Below are positions 43,742-55,141 of a DNA stretch of 64,000 nucleotides, piece after piece. The translations under genes were made by a program, and so were the position numbers. The stretch's first letter is position 1; the number at the start of each line of letters is the position of its first letter. The notes beneath the pieces were generated by a model that was not told where the DNA came from, searched no databases, and saw only the letters and a program-made list of their open reading frames with translations. Source of the DNA: Gigaspora margarita (lineage: Eukaryota; Glomeromycota; Glomeromycetes; Diversisporales; Gigasporaceae); assembly GCA_009809945.1 (NCBI GenBank), contig WTPW01001622.1, positions 6,563 to 70,562 on the forward strand, in the 5' to 3' direction.

Positions 43742-44631
43742 TATACAATATTCACAAATTTTCACAATTTAATATAAAAATTTTATTTTTTATTTATTAT
43801 TATTATTTAAAATTTTAAATATTATATATTTTATTATATATTATTATAATAAAATGACAAAAAAAAATAAAACCAAAAAAACAAAACTGAAAAAATAACA
43901 AAAAAAATAAAAATGATTACTTTCACACTTTGTCACATCTAATTCACTTATTTCTTCACTCTGCAGTTAGCTATTATTTCTTTTTTTTAGTTTAACTATT
44001 ATATTCACTTATATTCACTTATATTTGCTACTTCTTGCAAAGTGTTAGAGAAGTTAAAATTGGTGTTTTTGTAAAGTGCCAGAAAAGTTAGGTTGTTTCT
44101 TGCAAAGTTTTAAAGAAAGTAAGAAATAAATAAAATAAAATTAAAAAATAAGTAAAAAAAAAGAAAACAAATAAAAAACAAATGTAAGCAAACTAAATAA
44201 AAAAATAAATGAAGCTTCAAATTTCTATTTCTTTAAGTTCATATTCTTGCAATTTAGAAATTGTTGAAGGTTTTCGCAAAGTACTGAAATAAATAAAAAA
44301 TATAAATTAAAGAAATAAGTAAAAAGAAAACAAACAAAAAAATGAAATGTAAGCAAACTAAATAAAAAAAATAAAACCCCAAATCTTCATTTTTCTGAAG
44401 TAGAGTTTGTGACAAAATTGTTAAAATCAAGTTTGTATGTAGGGTTCCTACAAACCCAGATCAAATCAAACTTTAGCCCAGATTTGAGTTTGATTTGATT
44501 TCAAATCAAACCTGATCTCAAGCTAGTATTAAAAAAATTATTTGAGTTTGATTTAAAGCAAACTTTTTAGTTAAATTTGAATTTGGTTTGGGTTTGAGTT
44601 TGAAGTTTGCAAACTAGTTTGAGTTTGAATA

Positions 44632-45557
44632 CTGTATATTGCCAAAAATAAGCTATCTCTAAAAATAAACTACCCTTCTCTTTGGGTCAAGAAATGCAAA
44701 TATGTCTTTGATCTGAAAATAAGCTAACCACGATTAATAAAAGTTGCTACATAGTAAAGTCCAAATTTTACTAAGCAAATCGATTAAAGTCGCTTAAGTA
44801 ACTTTATTCAGGATATTAAAATACATATATTATAAAAGTTACAATGAAATTGGAGAACTTTTTATTAATTGAATTTTAATATTACATTCAACAAAGAGAT
44901 TAAAATTTTATTAATAAAATCAGTAGTACTAAATCACACCACTGGTGCTCAACACCAGTATGTGGTGTAATATGATGATCAATATCAAAAAAAATAAACA
45001 AAAAAAATAAACAAAAATTAAATTTAATAAATGTTAAGTTGAAGTTAATAGTTAGGGGTTAGGGTGAGGGATAGTATATAATAAATTTTCACAAGGAATT
45101 TTTTTTTTTTAAAAAAAAGGTGGTTTTATAGATAAAATTTTGAGTTAGAAGGTATTTTTTAAAAAAATAGCGAAACAGCAAAAAAAATTATGTTATACCA
45201 GATCCTTACGTTATACTGCATTTAAACAATTTGATTGGTAAAAATCATTGTGGTGTTGAGCACCAGTGGTGCGATTTAGTAAAACTGAATAAAATATATT
45301 CATCGAATGTAAAAATTAAAAGTTAAATAATAAAAAGTACTTATATTTTGATAAAACTTTTAGAATAGATGTAGTTTAGTCTTCCAAATAAGTTTACTTA
45401 AGCGCCAATAATAGATTTACATAGTAGAATTTAGACTTTACTATGTAACTACTATTAGCAATTGACCAAAAATCAATTTTATCCAAAAATAAGTAACACT
45501 AGATTTTTTGTGTCTAAAATTATCCAAAAAAGGTAACTTATTTTCAGAAACACACAG
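44632..45557. mobile_element. Foldback, AATAAGCTAC family, interrupted by a hAT-type MITE
   Basis: CTGTATATTGCCAAAAATAAG and an inverse ending CACACAG, TA on both sides. The core is split at its centre by 44921-45287. Confidence 0.85.
44921..45287. mobile_element. hAT-type MITE, CAGTAGTACTAAATC family, perfect 8-bp duplication
   Basis: CAGTAGTACTAAATCACACC and the inverted CAGTTTTACTAAATCGCACC. AATAAAAT at 44913-44920 and 45288-45295. Arms hold 'CCACTGGTGCTCAACACCA'. Interior has a 'TTAGGGGTTAGGG' run and the 'TTTTGAGTTAGAAG' core. Confidence 0.93.
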
Positions 45558-45568
45558 TAATATAAATA

Positions 45569-46119
45569 TTGTATATTGCTAATAATAAGCTATTTCTGAA
45601 AATAAACTACCTCACTCTATTGGTCAAAAAACTCAAAAACGTCTTTGACTAGAAAATAAGCTACCCCATGATTGATAAAAGTTGCTATATAGTAAAGTTC
45701 AAACTTTACTAAGCAAATTGATTAAAGTCACTTAAGTAATCTTATTTAAAAGATCAAAAGACATATTCTCTGAAATTTACAACTAAATTAGAGAACTTAT
45801 TATTAATTGGTTTTTAATTTTTACATTCAATAAAGAGATTAAAATTTTATTAACAAAATATATCTGATAAACGTTAAAATTAAAAGTCAAATAATAAAAA
45901 GTACTCCGATTTTGATAAAACTTTTAGTATATATGTAGTTTAGTCTTCCAAACAAGTCTATTTAAGTACTAATAATCGATTTATATAGTAAAATTTAAAC
46001 TTTACTATGTAACAACTATTGGCAACTAACCAAAAATTGATTATATCTGAAAATAAACTACCCAGATTTTAGTGTCCAAAATCGTCCAAAAAAGGTAGCT
46101 TATTTTCAGAAACATATAA
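45569..46119. mobile_element. Foldback, AATAAGCTAC family, full length (551 bp)
   Basis: TTGTATATTGC and an inverse ending CATATAA, TA on both sides; arms pair throughout. It lies in tandem with 44632-45557, separated by 11 bases. Confidence 0.85.
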
Positions 46120-46831
46120 TATATTTTTATATTTTAAACAAGTTTACTTAAATACAAAGTTAAAATTAAGAAGCTTGTTTAAAATTTAAAAAAATATTTA
46201 TATTATTCAAACTTAAACTAGTTTGCAAACTTCAAATCAAACTCAAATCAAACTTTGTATGAAATTTGGGTTTGGTTTGAGTTTGATTATTTTTTATTTG
46301 AGTTTGGTTTGATTTCAAACTTTATAAAATTTATAGTTTGAGTTTGGTTTGATTTGGGGTTTGATCATACTCAAATCCAACTCGGATCAAACTTCGGAAC
46401 CCTAGTTGTATGTATTTTTGCAAAGTGTTGAAAAAGTCTGAGTTTGCTTACAAAGTATCGAAAAAGCCTAGGTTATTTTTTTCATGAATAAAATAAATTA
46501 ATAAAAAAAAATAAAAAAAAAAACAAAAAAGAAACAAAAAGAACAAAAAATATCAAATAAAAAAATAAAGCATTAACTAAATCTTTATTTCTCTAAAGAA
46601 GTGTTCTTCAAAATTTAGAAATTGTTGGTAAAATCAGTTGTGTGTTCTTGCAATGTGTTGGAAAGCTAAGTAGGCTAGCGCATAGTTTCAAAAAGTTGTT
46701 AGATTTCTTGCAAAGTGCCAAAAGTTAGAGTTAGTATTTTTTGTAGAAATAAAATAAAAAAAATTAAAAAATAATAAATAAAAGAAAAAACAAAACAAAA
46801 CTAAATAAAACTAAACAAAATGAAATGAAAC

Positions 46832-47227
46832 NNNNNNNNNNNNNNNNNNNNNNNNNNNNNNNNNNNNNNNNNNNNNNNNNNNNNNNNNNNNNNNNNNNNN
46901 NNNNNNNNNNNNNNNNNNNNNNNNNNNNNNNNNNNNNNNNNNNNNNNNNNNNNNNNNNNNNNNNNNNNNNNNNNNNNNNNNNNNNNNNNNNNNNNNNNNN
47001 NNNNNNNNNNNNNNNNNNNNNNNNNNNNNNNNNNNNNNNNNNNNNNNNNNNNNNNNNNNNNNNNNNNNNNNNNNNNNNNNNNNNNNNNNNNNNNNNNNNN
47101 NNNNNNNNNNNNNNNNNNNNNNNNNNNNNNNNNNNNNNNNNNNNNNNNNNNNNNNNNNNNNNNNNNNNNNNNNNNNNNNNNNNNNNNNNNNNNNNNNNNN
47201 NNNNNNNNNNNNNNNNNNNNNNNNNNN
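46832..47227. other. Assembly gap (396 Ns)
   Basis: The run of Ns falls inside the tandem AT-rich array, so the gap length may not be the true distance. Any apparent reading frame across it is meaningless. Confidence 0.98.
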
Positions 47228-47562
47228 TATTTTTTTTATTTATTTTTTTTTTATTTAGTGATTCAGATTAGAATTTTTGTGATGGATCAAAACACTATGC
47301 AATCATTAAAGATCTGTTAATTGTTATATATCGTTTCAAATAATTATGATTATAATCGATTTATAGATATATAAAAATTTAATATAAAAAATGATATATA
47401 TTGATTATAGATATATATCAATTTTTATTCAATTAATCGATATATAACAATATTTTATAATCAATATAAAATAATTAAGTGTTATATATCGATCAATATC
47501 TATATATAAAATTTGCTGATGCTTGCTTACAATCTTTATACTATCTACTCAGTACCAAAACT

Positions 47563-50500
47563 TAGGGATGTTACGGTCTGACAAAGACCACGATCTGACC
47601 CGGTCTTCTTAACTGGTCTAGGCAGTCCCGGGTCCATAAATTAAAACCGGTTTAAGTAAATCAGTCCCATAATAAGAACATCGGTAATTATATAATCAAA
47701 TAAATGCAGGTAATCAATTGCGCATAACACCCTAAAATAAAGCACGAGACATTGCGCAATAATAAATTTTCAATATTATATGTATAAAGATTATTTCACG
47801 TGATACTTAAAGATATGAGACAAATTTACTTGTGTAAAAATGCATTATGACTAATAAGATGATATTTAAGAACAATAATTTGAATGCACAATCTTTATTA
47901 TCCATCACTTGCTAAATTGAGCGATTAAAGAATAATAAAAGTTTGGAGTTTCTAATCTAAATTGACCAGTTTCTAACAATTTTAAGCAAGTAATTTGTGA
48001 AATTAGAAATTTTAAGGACTTCATAGTACCTTTTTTGCCTTGATTTCATATAGAAGAATTGTAAAATTTAGTTTTAGCTCCTCAAAAAAAAAACCCAAAA
48101 CACCATCCATTTAAATTTTTAATTTTTTTTTGAATAATACGTATAAATTAAACTAATTAGACTTCTTTAAAAAAAAAAAAGCTCATTGTTACTCGACTTA
48201 TTCACATATTACTATGCTTTAATCGAATTCCCCATTCAGGCATCTGAACTGATACTATATTTGCTTATCATGTTTCTCATAAACATTTTTGATCGAAAAA
48301 GAGTCATTTCAACAATCAACAGAAAAAAATGACTGTTACGATATAGTTTTTAGAATGTTCTTACATTTTCACATTTCAAATAACCAATTTAAGATGCGCC
48401 TTGATACTTCTCTTGTATAAAAAAAGGCCCCTTAGATAAGATAATCGAAAAAAGAAATTACACATATATTAGCCAGCTAAAACGAAACAAAAAAAAAATT
48501 TAAAATTTACTTAGCTTAGTAGTTTTAAACATAATATATATAAATCTTACTTCCTTTGTGTTTTAAAAAAAAAAAAACTAAAAAATGGAAACCGACGATT
48601 TTCTTGACAACTATAGCCATCTTGATCCTGAACATGACGATTTTGAAATTAATGATGGTTCGTTTGCTGAAGATGGTCTTTCAGATCTAACCAGTCAAGT
48701 TTCTCAAAAAACAAATATTAGTTCGCCATCCCAAAACCATACACTAAACCGAAGAATGAGAAAAAGTTTAACAATTTGGCCTTATTTTAAGATCGATACA
48801 CCTGATCACCCTGAAAAACCCGTATGCATATGGTGTAATCAGGTTTTTCGCAGAAAACTGGGTTTCATCTTTACGAAGGCACTTAGACAGGCATAGTATT
48901 AATGCACCAGCAAGACGTCAAGCTATACTTAACTTTCCTAGAACTGACCCGCATAATAACGATGAGCAAAAAAAAAGAGATAAAAGATTAATTACCTGGA
49001 TCATTGCAGATCAGCAACTGTTTACTGTTGTTGAAAATCAATATTTTACCGAATTCATTAATTTTCTTGACCCCCGATACGTAACACCAACACGACAAAC
49101 TGCTAAAAAAATGATTTTAAATGAATTTGATAGTAGACGAAGTAGATTAGTTAATGATATCATTAGGATTCCCAGAAAGGTTTCCTTGACCGCTGACATG
49201 TGGATATCTCGGAATTTTGAAGCATTTCTCGGCGTTACTCTTCACTTTATTGATGCTGATTGGAAAATGCGCCATTTTCTTTTAGACATCATTCCGTTTA
49301 ATGATAAACATACGGGGTAAATATAGCAGATGCTATTAATAATCTTCTTAATGAGTTTAATCTTAAAGACAAAACTTTATCACTTACCATGGATAATGAA
49401 TCTGCCATGATCGTTTGTGGAAGATTAATCGCACACGAATTGCAATATGAGCTTGATAATATTGGATTTTCGCATTATCGCTATGCGGCCCACGTACTTA
49501 ACTTGGCTGCAAAACAAGGACTCGAGATGGTTGATCCTGCTGTAGAAAAAGTTTGAACCTTAATGCTAAAAATCAAAGTATCTACTCGTCTTAGGGATGA
49601 TTTACGTGGATTATGTCAGCTTAAAGGAATTCAATATCTTAGACCTGAATTGAACATAGAGACACGATGGAACTCCACTTATTACATGTTGCAAAAAATG
49701 CAAAAAATGGAAACGGCCCTTAATTTACTTGCTGCAGACCATCCACTTATTCGCTCACTATATCTGAGTACTAATAAACAGCAAAAATTAAAAGTTAGTA
49801 TATCATAAATTCTTGAGTGCTGCAAAGAAAAACCGTAATTCTTTGTATTTTTAACTAATATTAATTTTAGGATGTACTTACTTTGTTAGAACCAATAGAA
49901 GCTGCCACGAAGTTGCTTTCTGCAACATCATATCCGACTATATGCTTAGTGTTTTTAAGCATTCAAGATTTTTTGGATTCGTATATTGGTCAAGAAGAAT
50001 TTTCTCAGAATATGGTTGCTGCGTCGATTCACCAAAAGCTAGAGGAATATTAGAACATAATGGATAAGTCCTCCATCGTTTCTGCCATTCTTGACCCCCA
50101 TGCTAAATTGAAAATATTCAACAGAACCGAAGTTAGTAATGTTAAGAATGTAGTTCAAGAAATCATGGATCAATATAAACATCAACAAAATTTGTCTGCC
50201 CCTAACAACGCTGAAGAAAGCCCAATCAAAACTGGCCGAAAATTTTTTTGGAATCTGCGAAACAAATCAGAAATGGAAAAATCAACCAGCAATGCCCTTG
50301 GAGAAACTTCGACTGCAAACACCGGTGAATTAGATCGTTATTTTATGTCAGAACCCGTTGAAGAAGATACAGACCCCCTGGATTAGTGGAAAGTGAATAA
50401 AAGAACCTACCCTATTCTCTCAAAACTTGCATCTGACTATCTGAGTGTTCAAGCAACTAGCGTTGCTTGCAAGCAGGCCTTTTCTTTTGCCAGTAATACC

Positions 50501-50978
50501 ATTTCAAGGACTCGCAATCATCTTCATTCTGAAACCGCAAGAGCATGCCTCTGTGTTAAAAGTTGGATCAGTAGTGGGGTGGGCGAAATTTAATAAAAAT
50601 ACATGGTTAGATTAGATCGATTGATTAGTTTGATCTAAAGAGCATTAATAAAAATGATCAAGCAGTATTAATAACAGTATATTAAAGTGTTAAATAAAAG
50701 ATAATAAAAGATTGCTTTGCTTTATGGATCCGCGTGTATATAAAATTTTTACATTTTAAAAAAGTTATGTAATACGTACGACTTTGATTCTTCGATAAAT
50801 TATTTAAATTGCGCATTTCTATTGGTCGAAATAAACCAGTTCAAAATCTGGTCCCAAACCAACCTTAGTTAAAACCGGTTTAGTGAACCAGTTCGCGAGC
50901 CTTGATCCAGTTCACAGTCTGCTTCCGGACCTGGTCTTTTGGACCAAGACTGACCCAGGATGGACCGTAACATCCCTA
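47563..50978 (+). mobile_element. Complete-length hAT DNA transposon with perfect 8-bp duplication (3416 bp)
   Basis: Ends TAGGGATGTTACGGTC and its inverse; CCAAAACT at 47555-47562 and 50979-50986. Both subterminal regions are GC-richer and hold repeated 'GGTCTGACC', 'ACCGGTTTAA' and 'GAACCAGTT' motifs in both orientations, as in hAT transposase-binding regions. One transposase gene occupies 48585-50593. Structural integrity is good, but the gene is broken. The TAGGG ends link it to the non-autonomous elements at 15152, 26788 and 44440. Confidence 0.95.
48585..50593 (+). pseudogene. hAT transposase: BED zinc finger, catalytic core, C-terminal dimerisation domain (broken)
   Basis: Cuts and pastes the element. 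The start 'METDDFLDN' is acidic. A BED finger 'VCIWCNQVF' continues after a frameshift as 'SSLRRHLDRH' (about 48820-48893). The core includes 'KVSLTADMWISRN', 'GVTLHFID' and 'TMDNESAMI' then 'YAAHVLNLAAKQGLE' (about 49160-49535). 'ETRWNSTYYML' follows (about 49660-49695). The dimerisation domain ends the protein: 'PILSKLASDYLSVQATSVAC' and 'SRTRNHLHSETARACLC'. A likely intron runs from GTTAGT at 49794 to the AG at 49870. About three stops (near 49553, 50051 and 50384) and two frameshifts (near 48860 and 49316) inactivate it. Confidence 0.92.
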
Positions 50979-50986
50979 CCAAAACT

Positions 50987-51646
50987 TGGACTATTTTATT
51001 CATGATCTAAACCTACCAGAATCAATTATATTTCCATTTATATAGCTAGTCTGGTTTTTGTACATCCCTTTTTTAGCCAATAATTAGTATCTATATATCT
51101 TCTACTTTACCTATATTTTCTAGAATTTTTACTTTTAATTTGGTATGTATGATTCTAAGTAGGCGCTTTATGCTTTCAAATTGGTATACCCAAAAAATTC
51201 TTACTAGCATACTTCTTGAGAGTTTGTATTTTAAGCTATATAAATACCTCTACTATATTGGGTTAAGTATCTCAAGCCTGCATGCTGCCACAACTAGCTA
51301 ATTTACTATAAAGAATATATTTAAATTTATTTACTATAAAAATTTAATAAAAATTAATTGCAACAATAAAAAGTTTTATTAGTGCATATTTATATTTTTT
51401 GCCAAAATCACATTATGTCACTAAAATTATATAAAAAATAATCAATGTGTACTCTATCTTAATTATTTTTTTTTTGTGGACTGAATTCCATGAGCATTAC
51501 AATCAATTATGCAATTTGCAAAAAAATTTTTATATAATTATTTTTATTGCTATAATTTTTGATTTTATAGCAAGTGAATACTTAATTTTAAAAGTTTTTT
51601 TTTATATTATTTAGTTTATTTTTTTTATATTATATAAATATTTATT
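50987..51646. other. AT-rich interval with a fragment of the TTAA-GGGTAG family
   Basis: 51300-51460 matches the right half of 30157-30677 ('AAAAGTTTTATTAGTG', 'CTCTATCTTAA'). The rest shows nothing recognisable. Confidence 0.45.
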
Positions 51647-52146
51647 CATATCGGTGGATCAGTGTAACATATCAGCTTGACCAATTATGATCAAGAATTA
51701 TCAAAAAAATTTTACACAAAAATTTATTACAAAGCGAATTTTCACAAAAACGGCCTTTTTAACCAGCTTTGTATTTATAATTAAGTACATAGAAAATTAC
51801 GAAATTCATGTATTTAATTATAAGCCAAAAGTAGATTAAAAAGGCCATTTTTTTGAAAATTGGCTTCTGAATTTACTCTTGATAGTTATCAACCCATTTC
51901 TCAATGCCCAACCCATTCTAAAACACCTAAGTATTTCAACAAATGATAAAAGTACTTCTTTCTACAGCTTAGCATAGCTCTTTTATTAAGTTTTATTGGT
52001 TTTTTAACTTGTCTAGACATCAAAGAGGCTCTTTTGTTAGTTGTAACAAGTATTTCATTTGTTAGTTTTTCAATGTTACTTAGAAGCAAATTTTTGTATA
52101 ACAGTTTATCAAAAAATAGACCCAGTTATGCCGATCTGCTGATATG
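51647..52146. mobile_element. CATATCAGC-terminal TIR element, copy 2 (500 bp, uninterrupted)
   Basis: Ends 'CATATCGGTGGATCAGTG' and the inverted 'CATATCAGCAGATCGGC'. Serves as the empty-site reference for the insertion at 13555-13790. Confidence 0.8.
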
Positions 52147-52690
52147 TTTTTAATATTATATAGATATCATATATATATATATATTATATAACTTTTTTTT
52201 ATTTTTAATATTATATAGTTCATTTTTATATTTTTTTTATATAGTTTATTTTTTTCAATATATTTTTTTGTTTTGTTTAGTTTTTTTTTAGATAGTTTTT
52301 TTTGTATTTTGTTTTGGTTTTTTTTTTATAGTTTTGTTTTTTTTATTTTTTATTTTTTTTGTTTTTTATTTTATTTTGTTTTTTTCATTATGAATTGGCA
52401 GTTGGATAAAAATTAAACTAGGACATTTGAGAATAAGTTTATTTTTTCTTTAGTTTTTTTAGTTTTTTTTGTTATCAAAAATAACATTTTTTTCTTTAGA
52501 TATTTTTCATTTGGAATATGATCAAAATATTAACAAAGTCATCATTATTAAAGTGATTATAATTAAAGTTGTTAAGTTGATTTGTTTAGCATTTTATAGA
52601 AAACCAAAATCTGAATTGACAGAAGAGTACTATGGGAATTTTTTTTTAGTTTGATGTAGATTTACTTTTTTTTAATTGTTAGATTCTATC
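52147..52690. other. T-rich low-complexity stretch
   Basis: Long T and GT runs (52190-52400) and an AT dinucleotide run near 52170. No gene recognised. Confidence 0.4.
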
Positions 52691-52694
52691 TTTA

Positions 52695-53290
52695 AAATAA
52701 ATAGGAGTATTGTGAGCCAGAGAGGTATTGTGAACCAGCCAGATATCTTGTGATCTAGTGATCAAAATTGGATGAATTTTATATTATTTGATTTATCTTA
52801 TCGAGATGAATTAAATGGTATAAAATTCATTCAATTTCAATTACTAGATCACAAGATATCATCATTTATACAAAATATAGGTTTTTGTATATATTGAATT
52901 TATCATTAGTAAATTTGCAAATTTTTATATATAAATCTTTAATTTTCTTGAGATCCTGTGATTGGATATTAATGATTTTGTGCTTGTTAGAATCATCTCA
53001 CTAAGATGGTCATTTTGGTAGTTAAATCATCCAAAGCAGTCCAGTAGATCAAAAATTATTAGCTATCAAATAATAGCCTACAATACTTCTTTTTTCTTTA
53101 AAATTTAGTTTTTATATTCTATTTGTGTACCAATTATTTATATCTAAAACTATATGATTTAAAGATTTTTTAAGTAATTTATTCTTTATTAAGCATCTAG
53201 TTCAAATAACAAAAATTGTATAAAAATCTATTTGTTTATTAAAAAGTTTGTTAATAAAAACTTTAACTGGCCCACAATACCCCTATCTAC
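52695..53290. mobile_element. GGGGTATTGTGGGCCAG foldback, copy 2
   Basis: 'GGAGTATTGTGAGCCAG' at the left and the inverted 'GGGGTATTGTGGGCCAG' at the right. It contains hairpin 52735-52865 ('GATATCTTGTGATCTAGTGA' and its inverse) and an arm of the 12654 foldback type (52940-53060). Confidence 0.7.
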
Positions 53291-53342
53291 CTTATATTAT
53301 AATTTTGCTGTATTATTGTTTTTAATAGATTAATAAATTTTC

Positions 53343-53584
53343 ACAAGGCTAACAGAGCCAATCAGTGATCATGGGGAGCATGTGCAAAGAGTTGTATGCC
53401 TCTATAAGAGAGAACTTGTTGTTGTGGCAGATTGTATTTAGCGGACATTAAGTAGCACAAGTAAGTTTTTATTTGAGAAAGGAAGGTTTTGGTAGCAGCC
53501 ATTATAAACTGAAATAGTGTATATATATTTATACATTTTTTCTAAGTAAATAAAAGCAGGATTGTCAAAGTAAAAAAAAAAATA
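53343..53584 (+). mobile_element. Short retroposon sharing its 3' end with the LINE at 1-7930
   Basis: AATAAATTTT lies at 53333-53342 and 53585-53594. The 3' end 'AATAAAAGCAGGATTG' is identical to the last 16 bases before the tail region of the LINE, followed by an A run (53572-53582). The 200-base body differs from the LINE as far as can be seen, so this is either a LINE-dependent SINE or a truncated relative. Confidence 0.65.
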
Positions 53585-53758
53585 AATAAATTTTGAATAT
53601 ATATGATAACCAATCCAAATTGATTAAATAATTTATATGATAACAAATTAGTATTAGGAATTATGTGATCAATTTTGATTGGCTGATCACAAGTTTACTA
53701 TGCCAATGGGTTGCTATAAACTAATGCTATATAATATTATTATAATTATTTAGTATTA

Positions 53759-53905
53759 GGGCCATGTCATTAATTATCTGATTATTTTTTATTAGAGGCC
53801 TACCCCCCTCTCATTAATATAGATTTGATCAGGTTCCTATATATAATTTCAACATTTTTTACTCACCTCCCCCTCTAAAAAATCACCTGATTTTTGTCAC
53901 TCTTC
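53759..53905. mobile_element. PIF/Harbinger-type MITE H2, copy 2 (147 bp)
   Basis: GGGCCATGTCATTAATTATC left, inverted 'GAAGAGTGACAAAAATCAGG' right, TTA at 53756-53758 and 53906-53908. Confidence 0.88.
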
Positions 53906-54020
53906 TTATTATATATATATATTTTTTTAGCATATTTTTTATTATTGTATATATTTTATTAGTGTTTGTAATCGATTATTATTTATTAACTAGACTAAGT
54001 TGATAATTAAAATTAGCTTA

Positions 54021-54815
54021 GGGAAGTGCAGTAAATCATGTAATTTTCTAGGAAGAGGGGTCCCCCATCTATTACGTCCTATATATATATATAGTATAAA
54101 TAGCCAATAATATTAAAGTAAAATTAATTTTTAGTTAATCGCAAATAGTTGTTACATAGTAAAGTCTAAATTCTACTATGTCAATCGATAATTATTGATT
54201 AAGTAAACTTGTTTAGAAGATCAAATACACATACTCTAAAATTTTTATTAAAAATTAAAGAATTTTTTATTATTTAACTTTTAATTTTTACGTTCGTCGA
54301 ATATATTTTTTAAAAAATTTTAATTTTTTTGTCAAACGTAAAAATCAAAAGTCAATTAATAAAAAATTCTCTAATACTTATGAAAATTTTGTATTGAGTA
54401 TATTTTGACTTCTTGAATAAGTTTACTTAAGCGATTTTAATTAATTTACTTAGTAAAATTTAGACTTTACTATGTAGCAACTTTTGTTAATTATAGGATA
54501 GCTAGGACCCCGAAATATACATAGATAGGTCAGGTTAATTATAGAGTTACTAAAAAAGGAAAGATCTGCAAAAAAACTTCAAAAATAAGCAAAAAATTAC
54601 TATAAATAGAAAAAATCTGTATAAAAAACCTCAAAAATAAGCAAACTTATACCTGACCTATTTATATATATTTTGGGGTCCTAAGTAGCTTATTTTTAGG
54701 TTAAAGACATTTTTGCGTTTTTTTTAAATATTATAAAATTTAATTGGTCAATAATTCTATCACTAGGGGGGTCAGAACCTATATAAACCCTAATCACATA
54801 ATTTACTGCACTTTC
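54021..54815. mobile_element. GGAAGTGCAGTAAATTATG foldback, copy 2
   Basis: GGGAAGTGCAGTAAATCATG and the inverted GAAAGTGCAGTAAATTATG; flanks CTTA and TTTA are near-TTAA. Contains the palindromic core (54125-54500) and the 54505-54681 MITE. Confidence 0.8.
54505..54681. mobile_element. GGACCCCGAAATATA MITE, copy 2 (177 bp)
   Basis: GGACCCCGAAATATACATAG and an inverse ending GGGGTCC, TA on both sides. Two internal tandem units 'AAAAATAAGC'. Confidence 0.9.
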
Positions 54816-55141
54816 TTTAGCTAGAGTTAATCAAAGCTTCGAAAATTATCAAAAATTTCCTCAGAATTTTGTTTTAATCTTGCTTATATTTTTATGTTTG
54901 TTAATTTTTTTTTTAGAATTTTTCGAATTGATATTGTATAAATCACTGAACCAGTCTAAATTTAATTAGTTAATATAATTTTTAATATAATCTAATATAA
55001 AAATTGACCAAGTTGATTTTTAAAAAATTAGCTAACTAAGCTGATTAAGTCAATAAAAATCAATTAATGCAAATAAACCACAAACACTATATTTTATTAC
55101 TTAATTATATGAATTATTATTTATAATTTAGTTAAATTATA

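Larger units (their letters stand above)
44440..46404. mobile_element. hAT-type non-autonomous element with TCAAATCAAACC arms, carrying nested foldbacks
   Basis: TAGGGTTCCTACAAACCC and the inverted TAGGGTTCCGAAG as ends. Octamers TTTGTATG (44432-44439) and GTTGTATG (46405-46412) agree at 7 of 8. Arms consist of short-period 'TTTGATTTGAG' palindromic repeats, parallel in design to the GGTCAGACC elements. Foldbacks 44632-45557 and 45569-46119 lie inside. Confidence 0.83.
43850..47270. repeat. Tandem array of roughly 200-bp AT-rich units, split by a hAT-type element and a gap
   Basis: Units contain 'TTTTTGCAAAGTGTTGAAAA', an 'AATAAAATAAA' run, 'TAAGCAAACTAAATAAA' and 'ATTTAGAAATTGTTG' in the same order (43960-44430, 46405-46831), with substantial variation. 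The array is interrupted by 44440-46404 and by Ns. A pair of diverged inverted ends at 43125 ('GGCAAATGTTATATATA') and 47524 may bound a larger element of about 4.4 kb, but this is weak. Confidence 0.6.

Noticed and set aside
46825-47271. Long open frame across the N run
   Set aside because: It consists almost entirely of Ns and has no evidential value.
46404-47525. Single 4.4-kb element from 43125 to 47525
   Set aside because: The proposed inverted ends share only a few blocks in AT-rich sequence and no target duplication is visible; kept only as a remark.
52155-52400. Regulatory element in the T/GT-rich stretch
   Set aside because: Low complexity explains it and no motif stands out.
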